Assembly (NCBI GenBank): GCA_030655215.1
Contig: JAURVZ010000066.1
Span: 1-58,330, forward strand
DNA from: Pseudolabrys sp.
Lineage (GTDB): Bacteria > Pseudomonadota > Alphaproteobacteria > Rhizobiales > Xanthobacteraceae
Length of the DNA stretch: 58,330 nucleotides
Reading direction: 5' to 3'
Shown: positions 42,053 to 49,918 of the stretch, one piece after another
How the letters are laid out: the number at the start of each line of letters is the position of its first letter
Position numbering within the stretch: the first letter of the stretch is position 1
Made by a program: the position numbers and the translations under genes
Notes under the pieces: model-generated
The model's input: the letters and a program-made list of their open reading frames with translations, nothing else
What the model was told of the DNA's origin: nothing
Database searches by the model: none

Positions 42053-43172
42053 CCGGCAAACGCAACTGGCGAAGGACAATGTTCGCCATCGCGATCTGGC
42101 GCGGCAGTTGCGATGGCCGCAACGGACCGCCGAGTTGCAGCGCCGGCGTGTCGCGGCAGAGCTTTTGCCAGACATCGTCGAACACGGCGTCCGAAGCCAT
42201 CCCCTGCATCGCGATGTCAAGAATGCGCTGCGCGCGCGGCGCGTTATAGGGTGCAGGCTTGCCATTCAACAGCTTGCGTAACCGGCCGCGATAGATCGCA
42301 CGGCGCACGGTCTTCAAAGCCGGTTCGATGTCATCGTCGCAAGGCGCGTCGGGCTCGGCATGGCGCAACCGCATCGTATCGGCGGCACCGCCTTGTGCGC
42401 GCCCGTCGAGCCGGCATGATGTCGAGACCGACACATCCATGGAATGACGGACCTTGAAGCCGGCGCGCTTCAGCGTTTCGGTCAGGGCCGAGTCTTCACC
42501 AACGGCGCGCGGCGGCAAGCCGCCGATCGCTGTGTATGCCGCGAGCGTCACCGCGAGACTAGCGCCAGACGACACGCGGTGGTTCGGCCAAGGATCGTGC
42601 AACTGATCGTCACAGCGTGCATAAATCTCGGCGATAAGCCGGAGATACGTGTCTTCCAGACGGCCGCGGCCAAGAAAGCGGCGGCCCAGGCTGACGATCT
42701 CAAGCGGGTTGGCATCGATGTATCCGGCGACGCAGTCGACGCCGCGCTCAAACTCTTTGATGGTTGCTGCAAACCAGGTCGGCGCCACGCTGCTGTCGGC
42801 ATCGGTCGTCAGGATGATCCCGTTGCTGCCTTTATTGTTCAGCGAGGCGGCAGCCAGATCCATGGATCGCTTGCGCGCCCAACCGGCGCTGAGCTTGTCG
42901 CGCGGGAGATGCTCTTCGACCACAGTTACTGGATGCGGGACGCTGGCGGCAAATTTGCGAGCGATCTCAGCCGTGGCATCGCTGCAATTATTGGCGAAGA
43001 TCAGGATTTCAAAGGCGCCCTCCGGTACCGGTGCACCGGAGGCATCGCGCTGAACGGCGAGCGCCGCCAGGCAGCGTTCGATCTGGTCGGCTTCATTGTA
43101 AGCCGGGATCGCAACGATCGCGCAGCCATGGCGATAGGCGCGGAGCGAGTGCAGAGATGTTCTGTGCGGCAA
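41985..43172 (-). CDS. Family 2 glycosyltransferase
   Basis: A 395-residue GT-A fold glycosyltransferase. The N terminus reads CAIVAIPAYNEADQIERCL and the nucleotide-sugar metal motif is in TTDADSSVAPTWF. The acceptor-side segment is GEDSALTETLKRAGF. There are no obvious membrane helices, unlike processive NodC-type enzymes, so a single sugar transfer is likely. The start codon appears to be TTG at 43172. It converges with the methyltransferase gene and overlaps it by 68 bp. Co-occurrence with PIG-L, methyltransferase and acyl-CoA-dehydrogenase-like genes suggests one pathway. Confidence 0.87.
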   Translation of the reverse strand: MPHRTSLHSLRAYRHGCAIVAIPAYNEADQIERCLAALAVQRDASGAPVPEGAFEILIFANNCSDATAEIARKFAASVPHPVTVVEEHLPRDKLSAGWARKRSMDLAAASLNNKGSNGIILTTDADSSVAPTWFAATIKEFERGVDCVAGYIDANPLEIVSLGRRFLGRGRLEDTYLRLIAEIYARCDDQLHDPWPNHRVSSGASLAVTLAAYTAIGGLPPRAVGEDSALTETLKRAGFKVRHSMDVSVSTSCRLDGRAQGGAADTMRLRHAEPDAPCDDDIEPALKTVRRAIYRGRLRKLLNGKPAPYNAPRAQRILDIAMQGMASDAVFDDVWQKLCRDTPALQLGGPLRPSQLPRQIAMANIVLRQLRLPVRSPKIVPGDTPLGAEALARAI

Positions 43173-43240
43173 AGGAATGGTCTCGGGACGCGTTTACTAC
43201 AGTGAAGCTACGCCCCGCGACACGCTTTAGTTCCCGATAC

Positions 43241-44494
43241 CTACCGGCGGAGCAAGCCCGCCTTGGCAAGCGCGGCGGAGATCACCGCGCTGATATCGAT
43301 CGCCGAGCCTGGCTTGCTGTTTGCCTCGTCGTTTGTGCGTGCGCTGTTTAATGGCTCGGCTGCAGGACGGAGCGGTCGGCTTGCGGCCTTGGGCGCTGCG
43401 AATTTCGCTGCTGGTATCACGTCACCGATGATGCCGAAAAATTGTGCGATGTGGAAGGACGAGGAAATGCCGACATCGAGCAGAAACGGCCCGGCAGCGC
43501 CGCATTGGAAGGCCGCGTCGCCTGTCGCCAGCGGCGTGCCATGCGCCATGAGCGGAATGGAATAGGATTCGACAATCTCGTCGCCGGCGTCATTGAGCCA
43601 GACCTGACGCGAATGACCCTGGACACTGTCCAGCTTCGACGGCTCCGCTGCCAGGCCGTGCACATTGGTCCATTGCTTGATGGTCTCGATTGCATTGGCC
43701 GGAACGACAGTCTGGTCTGCATTGCCGTGCCACACTGAAACACGAGGCCACGACTTAACGGGCGGTGGCGCCGCGGCACGGACGAGATCGCCCCAATGAC
43801 GCGCTGTGCGCGGCGGAGATTGATACATGCTCTTCAAGGCTTGCTGCACATTGGCAGCGGCGCCGTAGGGCAGGCCGGCAATGATGGCGCCCGCGGCAAA
43901 GACGTCGGGATAGCAAGCCAGCATCACCGATGTCATGGCGCCGCCAGCTGACAAGCCGGTGACGAAGACGCGGCTTGAATCGACGCCGCTGTCGCGGATC
44001 ATGTATTCGACCATCTGGTGGATCGAGGCAGCCTCGCCGCCATCGCGCTGCGTATCGCCGGGTTGAAACCAATTGAAGCAGCCGTTCGGATTGTTGCTGC
44101 GCTGTTGCTCGGGCAGCAGCACGGCAAAGCCGTAGCGGTCCGCCAGCATCGACCATCCCGCGCCATGGTCATAACCGGCAGCGGTTTGGCCACAGCCGTG
44201 CAACACGACGACCAAGGGGAGGGGTCCCGGCACGTGCTGCGGCACGTAACTGAACATGCCAAGCTGGCCGGGATTAGTGCCAAAATTCTGCGCTTCGTTC
44301 AGACGCCCGGCGCGGGACGGGGGAATGTCGTGCTTGGCGGTCTGAAGCTTTCGGATGGTATTTTTCGTGTCCCAGCCTCGTAGAAGACCGAAAACGCCAG
44401 ACTTCTTGGAATTGAACACGGGACATCCTTCAGGTGAATGGACCGGGTCAACGAACGACCGTCGAATTGGTTGCTGCAGTGCAGCATCGGTCAT
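43241..44494 (-). CDS. PHB depolymerase family esterase
   Basis: An alpha/beta hydrolase of the extracellular PHB-depolymerase-type family, 417 residues. The oxyanion-hole segment is LVVVLHGCGQTAAGYD, the nucleophile Ser is in VTGLSAGGAM, and Asp and His candidates are in HGNADQTVV and LMAHGTPL. No clear signal peptide is seen and the first 45 residues are poorly conserved. An extra C-terminal Ala/Pro-rich tail of about 60 residues is present. It may cleave polyhydroxyalkanoate oligomers or act as a feruloyl-type esterase. It is 12 bp downstream of the GntR gene on the same strand. Confidence 0.87.
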   Translation of the reverse strand: MTDAALQQPIRRSFVDPVHSPEGCPVFNSKKSGVFGLLRGWDTKNTIRKLQTAKHDIPPSRAGRLNEAQNFGTNPGQLGMFSYVPQHVPGPLPLVVVLHGCGQTAAGYDHGAGWSMLADRYGFAVLLPEQQRSNNPNGCFNWFQPGDTQRDGGEAASIHQMVEYMIRDSGVDSSRVFVTGLSAGGAMTSVMLACYPDVFAAGAIIAGLPYGAAANVQQALKSMYQSPPRTARHWGDLVRAAAPPPVKSWPRVSVWHGNADQTVVPANAIETIKQWTNVHGLAAEPSKLDSVQGHSRQVWLNDAGDEIVESYSIPLMAHGTPLATGDAAFQCGAAGPFLLDVGISSSFHIAQFFGIIGDVIPAAKFAAPKAASRPLRPAAEPLNSARTNDEANSKPGSAIDISAVISAALAKAGLLRR

Positions 44495-44506
44495 GAGCTG
44501 AATGAA

Positions 44507-45205
44507 TTACGGATCGAGCAGCTTGCTTTGTACCGACATCAGATGCTTGCGCATCACTGCCGCCGCCGCTGCCATGTCACGTTCCGCGATGGCCTGGATG
44601 ATTTCGGCGTGCTCGGCGAAGCTGTGATGGTCCGGTCTTGGCATGGGACGGCCGGAGGGGCGCATGCGTCCCCAAGTCACCGCGCGGCGCACGGCGTTGA
44701 GCGTGTCGAGCAGTCCGAGTAGTAAGCTATTCTGTGTCGCCTCGGCGATGCTGCGATGCAGCCGATTGTCCCAGCTTTCGTATTCACGCCACGTGCCTGC
44801 AGCGCGCTGATGATCAAGGCAGGCGCGCATGGCCGCGATGTCTTCGGGGCGAGCATGGAGCGCGGCAAGCCGTGCAATCTCCGGCTCGAGTGAGAGGCGT
44901 GCTTGCATCGCTTCCGCCGGGCTCGTGCGCTGTGCCAATGCGGCAATGTCCGCGACAGTGTCGATCGGCCTGCCGCCGACGAACGTGCCTTTGCCGACGT
45001 GACGCCAGATTTCCCCCTCTGCCTCAAGTTCGGCGAGCGCCTTGCGTAACTCCGTGCGGCTGACACCGAGCAAGTTGGACAACTCGCGTTCGGGCGGCAG
45101 GCGAGCGTCGAGCCCGTCCTCCCGCGTGGCCAAGAAGGAGCGCACTTGCACCAGAACGGCCGCTGATGTCGTTGAACCATTCAGAATATTGGTTGCGTCA
45201 CTCAT
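44507..45205 (-). CDS. GntR family transcriptional regulator (FCD type)
   Basis: A 232-residue regulator with winged helix-turn-helix LPPERELSNLLGVSRTELRKAL near residues 36-57, then WRHVGKGTFVGG, followed by an FCD domain with metal-ligand candidates in ESWDNRLHRSIAEA and FAEHAEIIQAIAERD. It is divergent from the fumarylpyruvate-hydrolase-like gene, with 159 bp between starts, and is probably its regulator. A CAATTG-A-CAATTG repeat in that gap is a candidate operator. Confidence 0.9.
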   Translation of the reverse strand: MSDATNILNGSTTSAAVLVQVRSFLATREDGLDARLPPERELSNLLGVSRTELRKALAELEAEGEIWRHVGKGTFVGGRPIDTVADIAALAQRTSPAEAMQARLSLEPEIARLAALHARPEDIAAMRACLDHQRAAGTWREYESWDNRLHRSIAEATQNSLLLGLLDTLNAVRRAVTWGRMRPSGRPMPRPDHHSFAEHAEIIQAIAERDMAAAAAVMRKHLMSVQSKLLDP

Positions 45206-45317
45206 GCCTGTCGCCTGATGAAAACATCGCCCAACTCGGTTCAGTCCGTTGAACTAAAGCGGTTATCTGCTTCTGTCGCCGTCTTATATACAGTGTGACA
45301 GTTTGGCCGCGCCTGAT

Positions 45318-45349
45318 CAATTGACAATTGGTTTATTAATGGTTGTACT
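45318..45349 (+). promoter_or_regulatory. Predicted promoter with overlapping inverted repeat
   Basis: TTGACA at 45321, a 17-bp spacer and TGTACT at 45344. The inverted repeat CAATTGACAATTG (45318-45330) overlaps the -35 box and could be the operator of the divergent GntR. If this promoter is used, the transcript would start within about 10 bases of the ATG at 45365. Confidence 0.4.
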
Positions 45350-45364
45350 CGCTGTGGGCAAAGG

Positions 45365-46069
45365 ATGAGCACGACAATGACCACGCCGGCCTATCTCTTC
45401 TCTCCGCAGCCACAGCCGGCATTGCCGGTTGTTGGCTCGTCCGCCGTATTCCCGGTGCATCGCATCTACTGCGTCGGCCGTAATTACGCGGAGCACGCCA
45501 TCGAAATGGGGCACGATCCCAACAAGGAGGCGCCGTTCTTTTTTCAAAAGAACCCGAGCAACATCCTGCTGGGCCGCGAATTCCCTTATCCTGCACAGAC
45601 CAGCGATCTTCATTTTGAGATCGAACTTGTCGTCGCCCTGAAGTCCGGCGGCACGAATATCCCGGCGGCCGACGCCATGAGCCACGTCTACGGCTATGCC
45701 GTCGGGCTCGATATGACGCGCCGCGATTTACAGAACGCGCAGAAGAAGCTTGGGCGGCCCTGGGAGGTCGGCAAGGCTTTCGAGCACTCGGCGCCGTGCA
45801 CGCCGATCGTGCCGGCTGACAAGATCGGCCATCCGTCGAAGGGTGCCATCTGGGTGGACGTCAATAATGAGCGCCGGCAGACCGGCGACCTCGCTCAGAT
45901 GATCTGGGATATCCCGAACCAAATCCGTTTTCTGTCCGAACTTTTCGAGCTGAAAGCCGGTGATCTCATCTTCACCGGCACGCCGGCCGGTGTTGGCTCG
46001 CTGAAAAAGGGCGACAAGATTCACGGACATGTCGACGGCGTCGCCGATCTCGACGTCGTAGTGGTCTAA
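45365..46069 (+). CDS. Fumarylacetoacetate hydrolase family protein, fumarylpyruvate hydrolase-like
   Basis: A 234-residue FAH-fold hydrolase. Metal ligands lie in DLHFEIELVVAL (two Glu) and YAVGLDMTRRDLQ (Asp). The segments VHRIYCVGRNYAEHA and PFFFQKNP, and the length, match fumarylpyruvate hydrolases of the gentisate pathway, which give fumarate and pyruvate. Other acylpyruvases fit as well. No gentisate dioxygenase gene is near. It is followed by an ABC importer after 88 bp and preceded by a divergent GntR gene. An alternative ATG lies at 45377. Confidence 0.85.
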   Translation: MSTTMTTPAYLFSPQPQPALPVVGSSAVFPVHRIYCVGRNYAEHAIEMGHDPNKEAPFFFQKNPSNILLGREFPYPAQTSDLHFEIELVVALKSGGTNIPAADAMSHVYGYAVGLDMTRRDLQNAQKKLGRPWEVGKAFEHSAPCTPIVPADKIGHPSKGAIWVDVNNERRQTGDLAQMIWDIPNQIRFLSELFELKAGDLIFTGTPAGVGSLKKGDKIHGHVDGVADLDVVVV

Positions 46070-46157
46070 AGGCACTATCGCCCTAAGAGACTAAGTTTAC
46101 GTTCGTATCTGCTGACCAAACGATAAAAAAACACTGCCAAAACGAGGAGGAATGCCC

Positions 46158-47162
46158 ATGCAGTCGAAACTCACAGCAATGAGTCTCAGTCGCCGCGCAG
46201 TCGCTGGCATCTTCGCCGTCGCGTCGATGGCCTTGTTTGCAGCGCCCGCCGTCGCCCAAACCAAAGTCCGCGTCGCCATCGGCGATGTGCTCTCGACGGA
46301 AACGCTGTCGATGATCCTTGCGCTCGAGCGCGCCAAGGAAAAAGGCGTCGATTATCAGGTCACGCACTTCTCCAAGGAAGATCTGGCGATCCAGGCGGTC
46401 ATCAACGGGCAGGCCGACCTCGGTATCGGCACGCCCTATGCCGTTATTCAGAAGAGCAAGGCGCCGCTGCGTATCGTGTTCCAGGGCACGCGCCTGGTGT
46501 TCTATCCGGTCGCCGACAAATCATACAAGACGTGGAAGGACCTGAACGGCCAGCCCTTCGCCTTCCATGCGCGCGGCACCGGCACCGAAGCCATCGGCAA
46601 CATCATTGCCAAGCGCGAGGGCATTCAGTTCGGCGATCGGAGCTACGTGCCCGGATCCGAAAACCGCATCGTCGGTATGATGAAGGGCCAGATCAAGGCG
46701 ACCATCGTCGACCTCGCAAACAAGAATGTGCTGATGGAGAAGGCCGGCGACAAATTCCACATCCTGCCGGGTATGACCAATCCTGCGTCAGACGAAACTG
46801 TGTTCGCTTCAACGGACTGGATGTCCAAGAACGAGAAGCAGGTTGACACGATCATTACGGAATTCTACCGGCTGTGGAAAGAGATGGCGGCCAATCCGAC
46901 GATCATCGAAACAGAACGCGCCAAGCGCAAGCTGATGGCGGACCAGCCCAAGCAAATCCTCGATGGCATCACCGGGTTCTACACCGTCGGCACCAAGGAA
47001 GGCGTCTTCGCGCCAAGCGGTGGCAGCCCCGAAATCGCAAAGGCCGACCTCGAGTTTTACACCGAGGCCGGGCAGCTCCAGGGCCCGGCGAGCGATCTCA
47101 AGGTCGAAGACTTCTGGAGCTTTGGTCCGCTTGAACGCGCGCGCAAGGCGGTCGACGGCTGA
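46158..47162 (+). CDS. ABC transporter substrate-binding protein, NitT/TauT type
   Basis: A 334-residue periplasmic receptor. The signal peptide has a twin Arg (LSRRAVAGIFAVASMALFAA) and probable cleavage after AVAQ. The mature protein opens TKVRVAIGDVLSTETLSMIL. AGGAGG lies 7 bp before the ATG at 46158; the ATG at 46152 is too close to it. Genes for a permease, an ATPase and a second permease follow. The neighbouring FAH-family hydrolase suggests an aromatic or keto-acid substrate, by inference only. Confidence 0.88.
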   Translation: MQSKLTAMSLSRRAVAGIFAVASMALFAAPAVAQTKVRVAIGDVLSTETLSMILALERAKEKGVDYQVTHFSKEDLAIQAVINGQADLGIGTPYAVIQKSKAPLRIVFQGTRLVFYPVADKSYKTWKDLNGQPFAFHARGTGTEAIGNIIAKREGIQFGDRSYVPGSENRIVGMMKGQIKATIVDLANKNVLMEKAGDKFHILPGMTNPASDETVFASTDWMSKNEKQVDTIITEFYRLWKEMAANPTIIETERAKRKLMADQPKQILDGITGFYTVGTKEGVFAPSGGSPEIAKADLEFYTEAGQLQGPASDLKVEDFWSFGPLERARKAVDG

Positions 47163-47259
47163 TAGCACGACAGAACGGCGGGTTCGCGAAGGTGAACCCG
47201 CCACTCGCATAGCCAAAGGGGTGCGCGCGCCCGCGCCGCACCATCGCTAACAATTGGAA

Positions 47260-48087
47260 ATGCCCGTGGCTGCAACGAACGACTTTACCGAACCGGCCGT
47301 CGCGCCTGTCGCTTCGTCGACATCGCTGCGTCAGATCGCGTCTCATCCACTGACGCTGCGGTTCGTCTCGTTCGGTCTGCTGCTCGTCGCTTGGGAGTAT
47401 GCCGGCCGGATACCGATCAGCGTGGCCTTTCCGACGTTCCTGGAAACCATGCGCGGATTGCTGGACATGGCCGGTGACGGTTCGCTGCTCAAGGCGTTCC
47501 TGATTACACTGAAGCCGCTTATCGCCGGCCTCATGATCTCCATCGCCTTGGGCGTCGGCCTTGGTCTTCTGATGGGGCTCAGCCGTTTTTCGGAATGGCT
47601 GCTGGGGCCGATATTCATCATCGCGCAGGCCGCGCCGCTCGCCGCCTTGATCCCGGTGTTGACGTTTGCCTACGGAATCGGTCTGACCGCAAAAATCATG
47701 ACCGTCTGCATCATGGCGATGCCGGTCATTGTGATGAACACGCTGAGCGCGGTGCGCAACACGCCAGTGTCATTAGTCGAAATGGGACGCGCATTCCTCG
47801 GCACCCGATCGCAGATCATCACGCGCATCATCCTGCCGGCAGCAAGCCCGATGATCTTCGCCGGGCTACGCCTCGGTGCCGCCGCTGCCTTCATTGGTAT
47901 CGTCCTTGCGGAACTGCTGATCACGCCGACCGGCATTGGCGATCTGATTTCGTACCACCAATCTGTCGCCGATTACCCGAAGATGTATGCCTCGATCTTC
48001 TCGATCATCGTCTTCTCGGTTCTGTTCATCGAGTGTCTCGAACGTGTCGAGACTGTTCTGTTTCGTCCGGAGAAGCACGCTTCATGA
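47260..48087 (+). CDS. ABC transporter permease, first of two
   Basis: A 275-residue SsuC-like permease with about six membrane segments, starting FVSFGLLLVAWEYAG. The coupling loop is EMGRAFLGTRSQIITRIILPAAS. The ATG at 47260 is chosen over an upstream TTG at 47254. It lies 97 bp after the receptor gene, and its stop overlaps the ATPase start (ATGA). Confidence 0.92.
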   Translation: MPVAATNDFTEPAVAPVASSTSLRQIASHPLTLRFVSFGLLLVAWEYAGRIPISVAFPTFLETMRGLLDMAGDGSLLKAFLITLKPLIAGLMISIALGVGLGLLMGLSRFSEWLLGPIFIIAQAAPLAALIPVLTFAYGIGLTAKIMTVCIMAMPVIVMNTLSAVRNTPVSLVEMGRAFLGTRSQIITRIILPAASPMIFAGLRLGAAAAFIGIVLAELLITPTGIGDLISYHQSVADYPKMYASIFSIIVFSVLFIECLERVETVLFRPEKHAS

Positions 48088-48893
48088 TTGCCTCCCTCGC
48101 CAATGTCGCTCCACACCCCGGCACTGCCGCCCAAGGCTCGGCGATTGTGTCCGTGCGCAACATCAAGAAGACGTACCCCGGAGGGGTCGAGGCCTTGTCC
48201 GGCATTACGCTCGACTTCCCCGAGGGACAGTTGACGACGCTGCTCGGTCCATCCGGCTGTGGCAAGACCACATTGCTGAAGATCATCGCCGGACTTCTCC
48301 CGGCGACGAGCGGAGAAGTGCTAGTCGGCGGCAGGACGGTGACGGGTCCGGGCCCTGAGCGCTCCTTTGTGTTCCAGGACTTCGCGCTGATGCCGTGGGC
48401 GAGCGTGCTGCGCAATGTTGCGTTCGGCCTCGAATTGCGCGGCGTCAGAAAGTCCGAGCGTGAAGCGATTGCTGTCGGACACATCGCCAAGGTTGGCCTG
48501 AAAGGCTTCGAGTATAAGTATCCGCACGAACTGTCCGGCGGCATGCGCCAGCGTGTCGGACTGGCGCGTGCACTCGCCGTCGACTCGGCGGTCATCATGA
48601 TGGACGAGCCGTTCTCGGCCGTCGACGAGCAGACGCGGCGCAAGTTTCAGGAAGATCTGCTGGGCCTGATTGCCAACGAGAAGAAGACATTTCTGTTTGT
48701 CACGCACAGCATCGAGGAAGCCGTGTACGTGTCGGATCGGATCGTCTTGCTGTCGCGGCGCCCGAGCCGCGTGTCGACGATCATCGAGCCGAAGCTCGAC
48801 CGCAGCGGCGATCCGGAAGGCATCCGCCGCGACCCCGCCTATCTCGATGCCGTCGAAGGCATCTGGCAGAGCCTCAAGAAATATCTCGATTGA
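48084..48893 (+). CDS. ABC transporter ATP-binding protein, NitT/TauT type
   Basis: A 269-residue ATPase with Walker A GPSGCGKTT near residue 55, signature LSGGMRQRVGLARAL and Walker B VIMMDEPFSAVD. It starts inside the first permease's stop codon and ends 13 bp before the second permease. It serves two different permeases, which is unusual for this family. Confidence 0.94.
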   Translation: MIASLANVAPHPGTAAQGSAIVSVRNIKKTYPGGVEALSGITLDFPEGQLTTLLGPSGCGKTTLLKIIAGLLPATSGEVLVGGRTVTGPGPERSFVFQDFALMPWASVLRNVAFGLELRGVRKSEREAIAVGHIAKVGLKGFEYKYPHELSGGMRQRVGLARALAVDSAVIMMDEPFSAVDEQTRRKFQEDLLGLIANEKKTFLFVTHSIEEAVYVSDRIVLLSRRPSRVSTIIEPKLDRSGDPEGIRRDPAYLDAVEGIWQSLKKYLD

Positions 48894-48906
48894 TCGGGCG
48901 CGCACC

Positions 48907-49662
48907 ATGACGATGTTCGGTTATCGCCTGCCTATGATGACGTCGCTCATTCTGTGGGCTGTGCTCTGGGAGTTGGTCGGCCATACCGAGGCCGGCTTTA
49001 TCCTGCCGCCGCTCTCGAAAATCGTCATGCGCATGGGCGAGATACTGCCGACGCCGAGTTTCGCCGAGGCGCTGCTGATTACCGGACGGTCGTTCCTGAC
49101 CGGCGTCGGCATTGCTGTGCTGGCGGGTGTGCCGATCGGAATTCTGATGGGGCGCTCGATCATTGCCGACCGGCTGCTGTTGCCCTGGGTCAACCTGTTC
49201 CTGTCGGCGCCGCTGAGCGCCTTGGTGCCCGTCATCATGGTGCTGTTCGGACTCGGCGAGGCGACCATCATTCTGACTGTGACGCTGTTTGCCATCTGGA
49301 TCATTGTGCTCAACGCACGCGTCGGCGTGCGCAGCATTTCACCGTCACTGGTCGAAATGGCCCAAAGCTTTGGCGCCTCGCGGTGGCAAGCGTTTTCCAA
49401 GGTTTATGTGTGGGCGGCGCTGCCGGAAATCCTCGCTGGCGTCCGTCTCGGCGTTATCCGTGCCGTCAAGGGCGTCGTGATCGGCCAGTTGCTTGTATCG
49501 GTCGTCGGCTTCGGCACGCTGTTTGAAATCTACTCGTCGCACTTCCTGATGGAGCACTTCTGGGCGCTGCTGCTCGTCCTGTTCGCCTTTGCCTTCGCGC
49601 TCAATGAAGGCATGGCATGGCTCGAGCGCAAAGTTCAGTACTACGCCGCGTCTCGCGCCTGA
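48907..49662 (+). CDS. ABC transporter permease, second of two
   Basis: A 251-residue SsuC-like permease with the coupling loop EMAQSFGASRWQAFSKVYVWAALPE and about six membrane segments. It is clearly diverged from the permease at 47260. The two presumably form a heterodimeric channel, or alternatively serve different receptors. The tRNA-Arg gene follows on the opposite strand 43 bp downstream. An alternative ATG is at 48913. Confidence 0.9.
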   Translation: MTMFGYRLPMMTSLILWAVLWELVGHTEAGFILPPLSKIVMRMGEILPTPSFAEALLITGRSFLTGVGIAVLAGVPIGILMGRSIIADRLLLPWVNLFLSAPLSALVPVIMVLFGLGEATIILTVTLFAIWIIVLNARVGVRSISPSLVEMAQSFGASRWQAFSKVYVWAALPEILAGVRLGVIRAVKGVVIGQLLVSVVGFGTLFEIYSSHFLMEHFWALLLVLFAFAFALNEGMAWLERKVQYYAASRA

Positions 49663-49705
49663 CACGGCGCTCGCGATCAAAAAACGTTGATTTTCTGGAG
49701 ATTAT

Positions 49706-49782
49706 TGGCGCGCCCGAGACGATTCGAACGTCCGACCTTTGCCTTCGGAGGGCAACGCTCTATCCAGCTGAGCTACGGGCGC
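49706..49782 (-). tRNA. tRNA-Arg (anticodon CCG)
   Basis: A complete 77-nt cloverleaf on the minus strand. The acceptor arm pairs GCGCCCG with CGGGCGC, followed by G and an encoded CCA. The D arm contains AGCTCAGCTGGATAGAGC, the anticodon stem-loop is TTGCC-CTCCGAA-GGCAA with anticodon CCG, and the T arm contains GTTCGAATC. It reads CGG codons, which are common in GC-rich genomes. A near-identical copy of its 3' half lies inverted 81 bp away. Confidence 0.95.
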
Positions 49783-49863
49783 CTGCCGTTCTGATAGACC
49801 AATTCGCAGGAAGCGGCAACGGGCCAGATTTGGCTGGATATTGGAGTTTTGGGAAGCTCCCGC

Positions 49864-49901
49864 GGCAAAGGTCGGGCGTTCGAATCGTCTCGGGCGCGCC
49901 A
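49864..49901 (+). repeat. Inverted copy of the 3' half of tRNA-Arg
   Basis: The 38 bases from the 3' anticodon stem through the CCA are repeated on the plus strand with 37 of 38 identical (one A-to-G change in the T stem). The 5' half is absent: no GCGCCCG acceptor strand or D arm precedes it, so it cannot be a working tRNA. It looks like a duplicated tRNA end such as integrases leave behind, but such copies normally lie in direct orientation. Confidence 0.8.
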
Positions 49902-49918
49902 GTCTCCGTGTGCCGGCG

